Shown here piece after piece: positions 34,001 through 46,726 of a DNA stretch of 64,000 nt; position 1 is the first letter of the stretch; each line of letters opens with the position of its first letter. The notes beneath the pieces are model-generated. The model had not been told where the DNA came from. It did no database searches and saw nothing but the letters and a program-made list of their open reading frames with translations. Made by a program: the position numbers and the translations under genes. Where the stretch lies: contig OU696585.1 of NCBI GenBank assembly GCA_916048095.2, forward strand, positions 6,731,460-6,795,459, written 5' to 3'. Source of the stretch: Sacculina carcini. Its lineage: Eukaryota; Arthropoda; Thecostraca; Sacculinidae.

Positions 34001-35639
34001 CGCCTTTGCTGATGACGTCGCCCTCATCTGTCACAGCGAGTCTCAGCTCTCTCTGGCACTGTCTCAGGTGCACGATATCTGCGCGTGGGCTGGTCTCTCC
34101 ATCAATGCCAGCAAATGCGCAGTATTGTCACCTGTCGCGCCTCTCAGCACTCCAGCTGTCCTCAATGGCGTGCCTCTGCCCTCACTCGAGGCGGAGGGGC
34201 AGTACAGGTACCTGGGGAGACCGACTGGCAGGTCTTTCCTGCACGCCGACATGGATCAGCTCATGTCCGATGTTCGCCGTAAATCTAATCTTATTCTGCA
34301 TTCTGCTCTTGCCCCCTGGCAAAAACTTGACTCCCTTCGCTCTTTTATCACTCCTATTCTCACTCACCCTCTTCGTCTAGGCCTCCTCACTAAAACAAGC
34401 CTTAGCCGACTACAACGAGAAATCGTGTGGAAGGTGAAGGGCTTGCTCAATCTACCGTCTCGCTCTACTCTTCACTATCTTTTCTCTCCTACTTCTTGTG
34501 GCGGCATTGGGCTGAGTGATCTGTGTCAAGAGGCGGACATCTTGCTTGTTTCGTCATCGCTGCAGCTATTGCACTGCAAAGACGCTCGTGTAGCGACCCT
34601 GGCACTCGATCAGTTGCGGCGTGTCGTTGCCGGCAGGGTGCAGTCGGAGCCCACCACACAGCAGCTGGTGGACTACCTCAACGGGTGCCGAATGCGTCAA
34701 GGAGGCGGCTACGCCACGCGCACGTCGCGCACGCGAGTCGCCTTCAGGACCATTATGGCCAGATCGGCTCTCCGTTGGGGACCTACTGCGGACGGTGTAC
34801 CCGCACTGTTCCTCAACGGCAAGGAGGTGTCTCCGCGCAAGTCATCTGCGATCATCCGAGATGAAGTGCGCAAATGGCGGCAGGCGAAGCTGGTTGGGCT
34901 GCCGCACCAGGGCAAAGTGATGTCCAGTGTGGCGGAGCAGCCAGTTAGCTCGCACTACACCTACAACGGTAGTTTCACGCGGTTTGCTGAGTGGCGCTTT
35001 GTGCACCGGGCCCGTCTAGGTCTAGTGCCACTCAATGGCTACTCCCGTGGAGCGCAGGCAGTCAATACCAGCTGCCGCCGTTGTGGGTACGCCAATGAGA
35101 CCCTCCCGCACGTGCTCACACACTGTCGTGTGCACAGCGCCGCACAGCAACACAGGCACAATGCTATTCTGGCACGCCTGGTGCGCGCGCTGCCGGCTGC
35201 TGATCGGACAGGTGGAAACACTCGCGTCAACCAACGCGTTCCTGGCAGCACGTCGACACTGCGGCCTGACCTCATCGTCACTCGAGGCAACCAGGTCGTA
35301 ATTGTCGACGTCACAGTGGCGTTTGAGAACGGCTGTCAGGCATTTCAGTCAGCAGCTGATGAAAAGGTCGCCAAATACGCGGAGTTGGCGGCCGAAATAC
35401 GGTCCCGGGGCAAGCAGGTGGATCTGCTAGCCTTTGTTGTGGGCTCGCTCGGCACCTGGTGGAAAGGTAACGAGCGTGTCCTGGGCCGCCTGCACATCAG
35501 TCGTCGCTACAGCCGACTCATGCGACGGCTGATGGTGTCGGAGACGCTGCGGTGGTCACGTGACGTGTATGTCGAACATGTCACGGGCCATCGGCAGTAC
35601 GCGGAGCCCGCTCCCAGAGCGGACACATATCTTCTGTAA
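31032..35639 (+). CDS. Copy D single ORF (zinc fingers / RT / RLE)
   Basis: The 1535-aa protein is the longest of the set. Relative to A it has a six-residue insertion just after the third zinc finger (AAGTACATCAGCAGTCAA region near 31438-31455). It lacks two residues (GN) in the NNVGNAPRAS segment and has a shorter Ser-run pattern. It keeps three 13-residue His/Asn repeats. Reverse transcriptase aspartates are near 903 and 994/995, the CCHC finger near 1348-1365 and the endonuclease aspartates near 1413 and 1426. All length changes are in the linker; the catalytic half is colinear with A. Confidence 0.92.
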   Translation: MSANTPLVAHQSTTLDADGDVLRVFLPLPDVTACPYEDCGATYAITRRGGYTQVRASILRHLEAAHADVRTSVYMCRRCRQPMGVRPSTHRCRHQTPPAEAHTAVLAPSFTCRHCHQRFTNSRALVNHTNVCRRQQVHQQSTGANRRQRPSGQRQQQRRRPTHQRQTNGERHTPPSHSQSPQSETPPPSPPTPPPHVMSPRPPLLPTPPLLRTPPLLPTPLLLPTLALPLSPLRSHQISFSYTPSPLTPRIPTFTSPTTPTPTHTYTASPPTSPPTTYTALAMVPGAGLTPVDARPRRLSTFVRLAGGVRERPTASDTATRPASSVSPPRGRWTAADPAAPPASPRSYLAALIGSISPSPPPRPPRLPSSSSPSSLPSSSSSSSSPSSPRPSSSQPSSSSSSSSSSPALQIRSQHSPSTPPARTHHHTSPANNVAPRASGVPSSRPARRQKRQPQQVSAARGSQSQQRASVPPTHRPHNNHHTRNTTNRPHNNHHTRNTTNRPHNNHHTRSTTNTHTNTLPRTSTPSSHSTLTPNNTRQHTFITPNRYALLSQSDDNSASPSASQQNHTSQITSPGRRRVVGEQSNGPTHQHRNNHTSLQNTLTQFHEPLTQINCNTPFCILDILINTLTQQARDLSGLNTRHQNHRRQNTNTHTNNHTHTHTAQFSHHTEHHDHRQMWHSPPYDPVVAAKIQRDYRTGKAVVYRQLVGETTPPCDIEPLVVGRHFCGETASSPRWSDRPTSVPDITPTPATTLSQPITTAEIQRRINNTQNTTPGPDGLRYSDWKRLDPDCSILTAMFNACRLTGRTPTAWKSSRTILLHKGGDPQELKSWRPIALGNTIAKLYAGIWADRLSHWAETHNILTHSQKGFRPFDGVLEHNFVVQSAIARARKSNTSTHITFIDIKNAFGSVSHALLWETLSLLGVPTDTLSIITDIYTNSTTTFTTQRGVSAPIPQIGGVRQGCPLSGILFAFAMEPLLRSLTEAGVEHLAFADDVALICHSESQLSLALSQVHDICAWAGLSINASKCAVLSPVAPLSTPAVLNGVPLPSLEAEGQYRYLGRPTGRSFLHADMDQLMSDVRRKSNLILHSALAPWQKLDSLRSFITPILTHPLRLGLLTKTSLSRLQREIVWKVKGLLNLPSRSTLHYLFSPTSCGGIGLSDLCQEADILLVSSSLQLLHCKDARVATLALDQLRRVVAGRVQSEPTTQQLVDYLNGCRMRQGGGYATRTSRTRVAFRTIMARSALRWGPTADGVPALFLNGKEVSPRKSSAIIRDEVRKWRQAKLVGLPHQGKVMSSVAEQPVSSHYTYNGSFTRFAEWRFVHRARLGLVPLNGYSRGAQAVNTSCRRCGYANETLPHVLTHCRVHSAAQQHRHNAILARLVRALPAADRTGGNTRVNQRVPGSTSTLRPDLIVTRGNQVVIVDVTVAFENGCQAFQSAADEKVAKYAELAAEIRSRGKQVDLLAFVVGSLGTWWKGNERVLGRLHISRRYSRLMRRLMVSETLRWSRDVYVEHVTGHRQYAEPAPRADTYLL

Positions 35640-35699
35640 GCACACTCACACACGCACACATCTCTTATCAATATGTATGCCTTAGTCATATTGCGTGTG

Positions 35700-36030
35700 T
35701 TATGTATATGTATGTATGTGTGTATGTATGTATGTGTGTGTATGTATGTGCCAGGCGATGTCCTGCGACATTTATAATTGTTATTGAATTGTCTAATGAT
35801 ATATGTATGTGTATGTATTTGCGAATGTGTGCGTGTGTGTGTGTGTGTATGTGTGGATGTGTGTGTGTGTATGTATGTGCCAGGCGGTGTCCTGCGACAT
35901 TTATAACTGTTATTGAATTGTCTAATGATATATGTATGTGTATTTATTTGCGAATGTATGTGCGTCTGTGTGTGTGTGTGTGTATAGGTATGTGTGTGTG
36001 TGTGTGTGTGTAGGAGTGTGCGTGTGTATT
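35700..36030 (+). repeat. 3' UTR TG-rich repeat of copy D
   Basis: Two large repeat units (about 35750 and 35880) lie within TATG/TG microsatellite. Confidence 0.85.
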
Positions 36031-36169
36031 GTCATGTGACAATTACAAATATTATTTTCAATGTAACTTAAATCTTAATGATACCCATCTACCACATGCC
36101 ATGTGGAATTGTTTGTATACCTGGCAATTGTGTAAATTTGTTTTTTATCATGTGCTAATAAAAGAAAAT

Positions 36170-36317
36170 ATCTGTTCTTTTCAGCTTAATATCTGAAACG
36201 TCCCCTACATGGGGACCAGTATATTAAACTGATTTTTGCAGATTGGCGGGGTCACAGGGCTTGCTCTGTTCCTGCCGCGGGTCGACCCGGTATTGCACTA
36301 CATCCGGGAACGGTCCA
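36170..36317 (+). pseudogene. U2: U2 snRNA gene, 3' part, after copy D
   Basis: U2 nt 38-185 without promoter. Confidence 0.95.
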
Positions 36318-37385
36318 TTTTAACTACTATCAAAACAATTCTGGCACTCAATCCAGTTAATCATTCATTTATAATCGTGTATAATCAATATAATCAAACC
36401 TAGGTAACGGGAGCGGGGATCACGCCAGTCGCAGATTCACGCCCTCGTCGACTGTCTACGTTTGTCCGACTGGCGGGGTCAATATTCTACCATCTACTCC
36501 TCGTAAACCAGCAATAGTAGAGCTATACAAATTACACCACTGTGTAGAGAATTTTCTGTACTACAAGATAGGCTATATTTTAAATCGAAAAAATTTCAAA
36601 ATTCTAATCTACATTACAAATTGTATTTAAACTCCACGCGTCCGATTATCTATACTTTTTTCTCTATTTCTCAGCAACTAAATATCACACATCTAAATAT
36701 TTAATACCATCATGCTATGGAACTAAATATCACACATCTAAATAAATAATACCATCATGCTGGCAATTTTGCTTTCTACAACACGGTATATATTTCCATT
36801 TTCCACAGTGTATTAAAAAAGTTACGGCGGTGTGAAGTCAAAATGACAAAGTCAAAAAGGCAAAATTAGCACTGAAAAAAGTGAATATTTTGGTCCATAT
36901 TTTGGTCAATACTCCTCATAAACCAGAAATGGCACAGCCAAAAGAGAAGACTGAAATGACGTATAATTATAGGTATCGTTGTATTTTTCAATAGTTCATT
37001 ATAGGTGCCGTTCAGACAGAGGTCTTCATGCAGTAATCAGAGCGCCACCTAGTGACAACTACTGGAAGCAAAACTCTACCGTCGAGACGTGGCGGCATAT
37101 CGTCGTTTGATGTTAATTTGCGGTGTTCGTTTGATGTTGATTGAAGTCCCTATTGATTCATTAACTGATTCAATGATTGATATGATTATCAGCTAGACTT
37201 ATTTTAGATGCGTGTGCGAGTGTGTAAAAAGTGTATATAGTCATGAAATGCACGAAAGTGGCCATTTGATATACATTTTTCACGTTGAGAAGCACATGAA
37301 GTCTCAAATTTATATTACTGGGTCAATTGATCAGCTCTAGTTGACCTCATCGTTCAAATAAGTCAGATCCAGATCAAAAATCTGT
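36318..37385 (+). repeat. U2 spacer after copy D
   Basis: Standard-length spacer with both 45-bp segments. It carries CACATCTAAATATTT where most units have CACTTCTAAATATTT, a transitional variant also close to the first unit. No gene is seen. Confidence 0.85.
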
Positions 37386-37570
37386 ATCGCTTCTCGGCCT
37401 CAGGCTAAGATCAAAGTGTAGTATCTGTTCTTTTCAGCTTAATATCTGAAACGTCCCCTACATGGGGACCAGTATATTAAACTGATTTTTGCAGATTGGC
37501 GGGGTCACAGGGCTTGCTCTGTTCCTGCCGCGGGTCGACCCGGTATTGCACTACATCCGGGAACGGTCCA
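37386..37570 (+). ncRNA. U2: U2 snRNA gene, intact
   Basis: Full 185-nt copy. The 17,372-bp-offset similarity with the region after copy B begins around here (37423 corresponds to 20051). Confidence 0.96.
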
Positions 37571-38593
37571 TTTTAACTACTATCAAAACAATTCTGGCAC
37601 TCAATCCAGTTAATCATTCATTTATAATCGTGTATAATCAATATAATCAAACCTAGGTAACGGGAGCGGGGATCACGCCAGTCGCAGATTCACGCCCTCG
37701 TCGACTGTCTACGTTTGTCCGACTGGCGGGGTCAATATTCTACCATCTACTCCTCGTAAACCAGCAATAGTAGAGCTATACAAATTACACCACTGTGTAG
37801 AGAATTTTCTGTACTACAAGATAGGCTATATTTTAAATCGAAAAAATTTCAAAATTCTAATCTACATTACAAATTTAATTTAAACTCCACGCGTCCGATT
37901 ATCTATACTTTTTTCTCTATTTCTCAGCAACTAAATATCACACATCTAAATAAATAATACCATCATGCTGGCAATTTTGCTTTCTACAACACGGTATATA
38001 TTTCCATTTTCCAGAGTGTATTAAAAAAGTTACGGCGGTGTGAAGTCAAAATGACAAAGTCAAAAAGGCAAAATTAGCACTGAAAAAAGTTAATATTTTG
38101 GTAAATATTTTGGTCAATACTCCTCATAAACCAGAAATGGCACAGCCAAAAGAGAAGACTGAAATGACGTATAATTATAGGTATCGTTGTATTTTTCAAT
38201 AGTTCATTATAGGTGCCGTTCAGACAGAGGTCTTCATGCAGTAATCAGAGCGCCACCTAGTGACAACTACTGGAAGCAAAACTCGACCGTCGAGACGTGG
38301 CGGCATATCGTCGTTTGATGTTAATTTGCGGTGTTCGTTTGATGTTGATTGAAGTCCCTATTGATTCATTAACTGATTCAATGATTGATATGATTATCAG
38401 CTAGACTTATTTTAGATGCGTGTGCGAGTGTGTAAAAAGTGTATATAGTCATGAAATGCACGAAAGTGGCCATTTGATATACATTTTTCACGTTGAGAAG
38501 CACATGAAGTCTCAAATTTATATTACTGGGTCAATTGATCAGCTCTAGTTGACCTCATCGTTCAAATAAGTCAGATCCAGATCAAAAATCTGT
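37571..38593 (+). repeat. Short-type U2 spacer, counterpart of 20199-21221
   Basis: It has the same missing 45 bp and the same marker substitutions as the spacer after copy B. Small differences are ACAAATTTAATTT here against ACAAATTGTATTT there, and one base in the AAAATTT run. No gene is seen. Confidence 0.85.
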
Positions 38594-38778
38594 ATCGCTT
38601 CTCGGCCTCAGGCTAAGATCAAAGTGTAGTATCTGTTCTTTTCAGCTTAATATCTGAAACGTCCCCTACATGGGGACCAGTATATTAAACTGATTTTTGC
38701 AGATTGGCGGGGTCACAGGGCTTGCTCTGTTCCTGCCGCGGGTCGACCCGGTATTGCACTACATCCGGGAACGGTCCA
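38594..38778 (+). ncRNA. U2: U2 snRNA gene, intact
   Basis: Full 185-nt copy directly upstream of truncated copy E, equivalent to 21222-21406. Confidence 0.95.
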
Positions 38779-38936
38779 TTTTAACTACTATCAAAACAAT
38801 TCTGGCACTCAATCCAGTTAATCATTCATTTATAATCGTGTATAATCAATATAATCAAACCTAGGTAACGGGAGCGGGGATCACGCCAGTCGCAGATTCA
38901 CGCCCTCGTCGACTGTCTACGTTTGTCCGGGAACGG
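38779..38936 (+). repeat. Truncated U2 spacer ending in chimeric junction (as before C)
   Basis: The same spacer / GGAACGGTCC filler / element joint as at 21558-21567. An identical complex joint shows shared descent rather than two insertions. Confidence 0.85.
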
Positions 38937-38937
38937 T

Positions 38938-41900
38938 CCATCAACACCACCAGCACGAACACATCACCACACGTCGCCGGCAAACAATGTCGGCAACGCT
39001 CCGCGTGCTTCCGGCGTGCCATCTTCGAGACCGGCGCGCCGGCAGAAACGACAACCACAACAGGTGAGCGCAGCCAGGGGGAGTCAGTCGCAGCAGCGAG
39101 CGTCGGTGCCGCCCACACACAGACCACACAACAACCACCACACAAGAAACACCACAAACAGACCACACAACAACCCCCACACAAGAAGCACCACAAACAC
39201 GCACACGAACACACTCCCTCGCACGTCCACGCCCTCTTCACACTCAACACTGACACCCAACAACACCCGACAACACACATTCATTACACCCAACAGGTAT
39301 GCGCTGCTGTCTCAATCTGATGACAACATTGCATCACCATCAGCCTCACAACAAAACCACACAAGCCAAATCACTTCACCTGGGCGGCGCCGGGTTGTTG
39401 GAGAGCAGTCAAATAGACCCACACACCAACACCGAAACAATCACACATCACTACAGAACACGCTCACCCAGTTCCACGAACCACTCACACAAATAAACTG
39501 TAACACACCATTCTGCATACTTGACATACTCATTAACACACTTACACAGCAAGCACGGGACCTCAGCGGCCTCAACACACGACACCAAAACCACCCAAGA
39601 CAAAACACGAACACCCACACAAACAATCATACACACACGCACAACGCACAATTCAGCCACCACACAGAACACCACGACCACAGACAGATGTGGCGCAGCC
39701 CACCATATGATCCGGTAGTTGCAGCGAAAATTCAACGCGACTACCGGACCGGCAAGGCTGTCGTTTACAGACAGCTGGTGGGTGAGACAACACCACCATG
39801 TGACATTGAGCCCTTGGTGGTAGGCAGGCATTTCTGTGGCGAGACTGCCTCGTCGCCGAGATGGTCTGACCGCCCAACGTCCGTGCCAGACATTACACCT
39901 ACACCAGCAACCACACTATCACAACCCATCACAACCGCTGAGATCCAGCGCAGAATAAACAACACACAAAACACAACACCGGGTCCGGATGGGTTGAGGT
40001 ATTCAGACTGGAAACGCCTCGATCCTGACTGCTCAATCCTCACAGCCATGTTCAACGCATGCCGACTGACTGGGAGGACTCCCACCGCGTGGAAGTCTTC
40101 TCGAACCATCCTTCTACACAAGGGTGGTGACCCCCAAGAGCTGAAGAGCTGGCGACCGATCGCTCTTGGCAACACAATCGCCAAGCTCTACGCGGGTATT
40201 TGGGCCGATCGCCTCTCACACTGGGCTGAAACACACAACATCCTCACACACTCACAAAAAGGTTTCCGTCCCTTCGATGGCGTGCTGGAACACAACTTTG
40301 TGGTACAGTCTGCCATCGCCAGGGCTCGGAAATCCAACACATCGACACACATCACGTTTATTGACATAAAAAACGCATTCGGATCTGTATCACACGCACT
40401 CCTGTGGGAGACACTCAGCTTGCTGGGTGTCCCCACAGACACACTTTCAATCATCACAGACATATACACCAACAGCACCACAACATTCACCACACAACGA
40501 GGTGTATCGGCTCCCATCCCACAAATTGGAGGTGTCAGACAGGGATGTCCGCTCAGTGGTATTCTCTTTGCCTTCGCAATGGAGCCACTGCTGCGGAGCT
40601 TGACCGAGGCAGGCGTTGAACATCTCGCCTTTGCTGATGACGTCGCCCTCATCTGTCACAGCGAGTCTCAGCTCTCTCTGGCACTGTCTCAGGTGCACGA
40701 TATCTGCGCGTGGGCTGGTCTCTCCATCAATGCCAGCAAATGCGCAGTATTGTCACCTGTCGCGCCTCTCAGCACTCCAGCTGTCCTCAATGGCGTGCCT
40801 CTGCCCTCACTCGAGGCGGAGGGGCAGTACAGGTACCTGGGGAGACCGACTGGCAGGTCTTTCCTGCACGCCGACATGGATCAGCTCATGTCCGATGTTC
40901 GCCGTAAATCTAATCTTATTCTGCATTCTGCTCTTGCCCCCTGGCAAAAACTTGACTCCCTTCGCTCTTTTATCACTCCTATTCTCACTCACCCTCTTCG
41001 TCTAGGCCTCCTCACTAAAACAAGCCTTAGCCGACTACAACGAGAAATCGTGTGGAAGGTGAAGGGCTTGCTCAATCTACCGTCTCGCTCTACTCTTCAC
41101 TATCTTTTCTCTCCTACTTCTTGTGGCGGCATTGGGCTGAGTGATCTGTGTCAAGAGGCGGACATCTTGCTTGTTTCGTCATCGCTGCAGCTATTGCACT
41201 GCAAAGACGCTCGTGTAGCGACCCTGGCACTCGATCAGTTGCGGCGTGTCGTTGCCGGCAGGGTGCAGTCGGAGCCCACCACACAGCAGCTGGTGGACTA
41301 CCTCAACGGGTGCCGAATGCGTCAAGGAGGCGGCTACGCCACGCGCACGTCGCGCACGCGAGTCGCCTTCAGGACCATTATGGCCAGATCGGCTCTCCGT
41401 TGGGGACCTACTGCGGACGGTGTACCCGCACTGTTCCTCAACGGCAAGGAGGTGTCTCCGCGCAAGTCATCTGCGATCATCCGAGATGAAGTGCGCAAAT
41501 GGCGGCAGGCGAAGCTGGTTGGGCTGCCGCACCAGGGCAAAGTGATGTCCAGTGTGGCGGAGCAGCCAGTTAGCTCGCACTACACCTACAACGGTAGTTT
41601 CACGCGGTTTGCTGAGTGGCGCTTTGTGCACCGGGCCCGTCTGGGTCTAGTGCCACTCAATGGCTACTCCCGTGGAGCGCAGGCAGTCAATACCAGCTGC
41701 CGCCGTTGTGGGTACGCCAATGAGACCCTCCCGCACGTGCTCACACACTGTCGTGTGCACAGCGCCGCACAGCAACACAGGCACAATGCTATCCTGGCAC
41801 GCCTGGTGCGCGCGCTGCCGGCTGCTGATCGGACAGGTGGAAACACTCGCGTCAACCAACGCGTTCCTGGCAGCACGTCGACACTGCGGCCTGACCTCAT

Positions 41901-42264
41901 CGTCACTCGAGGTAACCAGGTCGTAATTGTCGACGTCACAGTGGCGTTTGAGAACGGCTGTCAGGCATTACAGTCAGCAGCTGATGAAAAGGTCGCCAAA
42001 TACGCGGAGTTGGCGGCCGAAATACGGTCCCGGGGCAAGCAGGTGGATCTGCTAGCCTTTGTTGTGGGCTCGCTCGGCACCTGGTGGAAAGGTAACGAGC
42101 GTGTCCTGGGCCGCCTGCACATCAGTCGTCGCTACAGCCGACTCATGCGACGGCTGATGGTGTCGGAGACGCTGCGGTGGTCACGTGACGTGTATGTCGA
42201 ACATGTCACGGGCCATCGGCAGTACGCGGAGCCCGCTCCCAGAGCGGACACATATCTTCTGTAA
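38938..42264 (+). pseudogene. Copy E ORF, 5'-truncated (RT and RLE retained)
   Basis: 1108 codons that translate identically to copy C, including the private QALQSA change. The RT, CCHC and endonuclease motifs are intact, the zinc fingers are missing and there is no start codon of its own before the RT region. Confidence 0.85.
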
Positions 42265-42329
42265 GCACACTCACACACGCACACATCTATGATCAACATG
42301 TATGTCTTAGTTATATTGCGTGTGTTATT

Positions 42330-42867
42330 TATGTATGTGTATATGTGTGTGTATGTATGTGCCAGGCGGTGTCCTGCGACATTTATAATTGTTATTGAAT
42401 TGTCTAATGATATATGTATGTGTATGTATTTGCGAATGTGTGTGTGTGTGTGTGTATGTATGTGCCAGGCGGTGTCCTGCGACATTTATACCTGTTATTG
42501 AATTGTCTAATGATATATGTATGTGTATGTATTTGCGAATGTATGTGCGTCTCTCTGTGTGTGTGTATGTATGTGTGTGTGTATGTATGTACCAGGCGGT
42601 GTCCTGCGACATTTATAATTGTTATTGAATTGTCTAATGATATATGTATGTGTATGTATTTGCGAATGTGTGCGTGTGTGTGTGTATGTGTGGATGTGTG
42701 TGTGTGTGTATGTATGTGCCAGGCGGTGTCCTGCGACATTTATAATTGTTATTGAATTGTCTAATGATATATGTATGTGTATTTATTTGCGAATGTATGT
42801 GCGTCTGTGTGTGTGTGTGTGTGTATAGGTATGTGTGTGTGTGTGTAGGAGTGTGCGTGTGTATTGT
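42330..42867 (+). repeat. 3' UTR TG-rich repeat of copy E (four large units)
   Basis: Counterpart of 24950-25495, with the same four-unit array. Confidence 0.85.
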
Positions 42868-43004
42868 CATGTGACAATTACAAATATTCTTTTCAATGTA
42901 ACTTAAATCTTAATGATACCCATCTACCATATGCCATGTGGCATTGTTTGTATACCTGGCAATTGTGTAAATTTGTTTTTTATCATGTGCTAATAAAAGA
43001 AAAT

Positions 43005-43152
43005 ATCTGTTCTTTTCAGCTTAATATCTGAAACGTCCCCTACATGGGGACCAGTATATTAAACTGATTTTTGCAGATTGGCGGGGTCACAGGGCTTGCT
43101 CTGTTCCTGCCGCGGGTCGACCCGGTATTGCACTACATCCGGGAACGGTCCA
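43005..43152 (+). pseudogene. U2: U2 snRNA gene, 3' part, after copy E
   Basis: U2 nt 38-185; the 5' 37 nt of this gene are absent, as for copy C. Confidence 0.94.
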
Positions 43153-44220
43153 TTTTAACTACTATCAAAACAATTCTGGCACTCAATCCAGTTAATCATT
43201 CATTTATAATCGTGTATAATCAATATAATCAAACCTAGGTAACGGGAGCGGGGATCACGCCAGTCGCAGATTCACGCCCTCGTCGACTGTCTACGTTTGT
43301 CCGACTGGCGGGGTCAATATTCTACCATCTACTCCTCGTAAACCAGCAATAGTAGAGCTATACAAATTACACCACTGTGTAGAGAATTTTCTGTACTACA
43401 AGATAGGCTATATTTTAAATCGAAAAAATTTCAAAATTCTAATCTACATTACAAATTGTATTTAAACTCCACGCGTCCGATTATCTATACTTTTTTCTCT
43501 ATTTCTCAGCAACTAAATATCACACTTCTAAATATTTAATACCATCATGCTATGGAACTAAATATCACACATCTAAATAAATAATACCATCATGCTGGCA
43601 ATTTTGCTTTCTACAACACGGTATATATTTCCATTTTCCACAGTGTATTAAAAAAGTTACGGCGGTGTGAAGTCAAAATGACAAAGTCAAAAAGGCAAAA
43701 TTAGCACTGAAAAAAGTGAATATTTTGGTCCATATTTTGGTCAATACTCCTCATAAACCAGAAATGGCACAGCCAAAAGAGAAGACTGAAATGACGTATA
43801 ATTATAGGTATCGTTGTATTTTTCAATAGTTCATTATAGGTGCCGTTCAGACAGAGGTCTTCATGCAGTAATCAGAGCGCCACCTAGTGACAACTACTGG
43901 AAGCAAAACTCTACCGTCGAGACGTGGCGGCATATCGTCGTTTGATGTTAATTTGCGGTGTTCGTTTGATGTTGATTGAAGTCCCTATTGATTCATTAAC
44001 TGATTCAATGATTGATATGATTATCAGCTAGACTTATTTTAGATGCGTGTGCGAGTGTGTAAAAAGTGTATATAGTCATGAAATGCACGAAAGTGGCCAT
44101 TTGATATACATTTTTCACGTTGAGAAGCACATGAAGTCTCAAATTTATATTACTGGGTCAATTGATCAGCTCTAGTTGACCTCATCGTTCAAATAAGTCA
44201 GATCCAGATCAAAAATCTGT

Positions 44221-44405
44221 ATCGCTTCTCGGCCTCAGGCTAAGATCAAAGTGTAGTATCTGTTCTTTTCAGCTTAATATCTGAAACGTCCCCTACATGG
44301 GGACCAGTATATTAAACTGATTTTTGCAGATTGGCGGGGTCACAGGGCTTGCTCTGTTCCTGCCGCGGGTCGACCCGGTATTGCACTACATCCGGGAACG
44401 GTCCA
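44221..44405 (+). ncRNA. U2: U2 snRNA gene, intact
   Basis: Full 185-nt copy, counterpart of 26849-27033. Confidence 0.96.
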
Positions 44406-45473
44406 TTTTAACTACTATCAAAACAATTCTGGCACTCAATCCAGTTAATCATTCATTTATAATCGTGTATAATCAATATAATCAAACCTAGGTAACGGGA
44501 GCGGGGATCACGCCAGTCGCAGATTCACGCCCTCGTCGACTGTCTACGTTTGTCCGACTGGCGGGGTCAATATTCTACCATCTACTCCTCGTAAACCAGC
44601 AATAGTAGAGCTATACAAATTACACCACTGTGTAGAGAATTTTCTGTACTACAAGATAGGCTATATTTTAAATCGAAAAAATTTCAAAATTCTAATCTAC
44701 ATTACAAATTGTATTTAAACTCCACGCGTCCGATTATCTATACTTTTTTCTCTATTTCTCAGCAACTAAATATCACACTTCTAAATATTTAATACCATCA
44801 TGCTATGGAACTAAATATCACACATCTAAATAAATAATACCATCATGCTGGCAATTTTGCTTTCTACAACACGGTATATATTTCCATTTTCCACAGTGTA
44901 TTAAAAAAGTTACGGCGGTGTGAAGTCAAAATGACAAAGTCAAAAAGGCAAAATTAGCACTGAAAAAAGTGAATATTTTGGTCCATATTTTGGTCAATAC
45001 TCCTCATAAACCAGAAATGGCACAGCCAAAAGAGAAGACTGAAATGACGTATAATTATAGGTATCGTTGTATTTTTCAATAGTTCATTATAGGTGCCGTT
45101 CAGACAGAGGTCTTCATGCAGTAATCAGAGCGCCACCTAGTGACAACTACTGGAAGCAAAACTCTACCGTCGAGACGTGGCGGCATATCGTCGTTTGATG
45201 TTAATTTGCGGTGTTCGTTTGATGTTGATTGAAGTCCCTATTGATTCATTAACTGATTCAATGATTGATATGATTATCAGCTAGACTTATTTTAGATGCG
45301 TGTGCGAGTGTGTAAAAAGTGTATATAGTCATGAAATGCACGAAAGTGGCCATTTGATATACATTTTTCACGTTGAGAAGCACATGAAGTCTCAAATTTA
45401 TATTACTGGGTCAATTGATCAGCTCTAGTTGACCTCATCGTTCAAATAAGTCAGATCCAGATCAAAAATCTGT

Positions 45474-45658
45474 ATCGCTTCTCGGCCTCAGGCTAAGATC
45501 AAAGTGTAGTATCTGTTCTTTTCAGCTTAATATCTGAAACGTCCCCTACATGGGGACCAGTATATTAAACTGATTTTTGCAGATTGGCGGGGTCACAGGG
45601 CTTGCTCTGTTCCTGCCGCGGGTCGACCCGGTATTGCACTACATCCGGGAACGGTCCA
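45474..45658 (+). ncRNA. U2: U2 snRNA gene, intact
   Basis: Full 185-nt copy, counterpart of 28102-28286. Confidence 0.96.
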
Positions 45659-46726
45659 TTTTAACTACTATCAAAACAATTCTGGCACTCAATCCAGTTA
45701 ATCATTCATTTATAATCGTGTATAATCAATATAATCAAACCTAGGTAACGGGAGCGGGGATCACGCCAGTCGCAGATTCACGCCCTCGTCGACTGTCTAC
45801 GTTTGTCCGACTGGCGGGGTCAATATTCTACCATCTACTCCTCGTAAACCAGCAATAGTAGAGCTATACAAATTACACCACTGTGTAGAGAATTTTCTGT
45901 ACTACAAGATAGGCTATATTTTAAATCGAAAAAATTTCAAAATTCTAATCTACATTACAAATTGTATTTAAACTCCACGCGTCCGATTATCTATACTTTT
46001 TTCTCTATTTCTCAGCAACTAAATATCACACTTCTAAATATTTAATACCATCATGCTATGGAACTAAATATCACACATCTAAATAAATAATACCATCATG
46101 CTGGCAATTTTGCTTTCTACAACACGGTATATATTTCCATTTTCCACAGTGTATTAAAAAAGTTACGGCGGTGTGAAGTCAAAATGACAAAGTCAAAAAG
46201 GCAAAATTAGCACTGAAAAAAGTGAATATTTTGGTCCATATTTTGGTCAATACTCCTCATAAACCAGAAATGGCACAGCCAAAAGAGAAGACTGAAATGA
46301 CGTATAATTATAGGTATCGTTGTATTTTTCAATAGTTCATTATAGGTGCCGTTCAGACAGAGGTCTTCATGCAGTAATCAGAGCGCCACCTAGTGACAAC
46401 TACTGGAAGCAAAACTCTACCGTCGAGACGTGGCGGCATATCGTCGTTTGATGTTAATTTGCGGTGTTCGTTTGATGTTGATTGAAGTCCCTATTGATTC
46501 ATTAACTGATTCAATGATTGATATGATTATCAGCTAGACTTATTTTAGATGCGTGTGCGAGTGTGTAAAAAGTGTATATAGTCATGAAATGCACGAAAGT
46601 GGCCATTTGATATACATTTTTCACGTTGAGAAGCACATGAAGTCTCAAATTTATATTACTGGGTCAATTGATCAGCTCTAGTTGACCTCATCGTTCAAAT
46701 AAGTCAGATCCAGATCAAAAATCTGT

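Larger units (their letters stand above)
30645..36169 (+). mobile_element. Copy D: full-length U2-targeted LINE (Utopia-like)
   Basis: 5,525 bp with exact junctions. Its 5' UTR shares the two GCTGTCTGCTCTCACTTCTT variant repeats with F/G but then differs (TGCTACTCGCTCC), so D and F share flank history yet are distinct copies. The 3' UTR has two large repeat units, the first carrying GGCGATG instead of GGCGGTG. Confidence 0.9.
38937..43004 (+). mobile_element. Copy E: 5'-truncated U2-targeted LINE, duplicate of C
   Basis: About 4,068 bp with the same truncation point, the same four-unit 3' UTR and the same encoded protein as C, displaced by 17,372 bp. It arose by segmental duplication, not by retrotransposition. 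Confidence 0.9.
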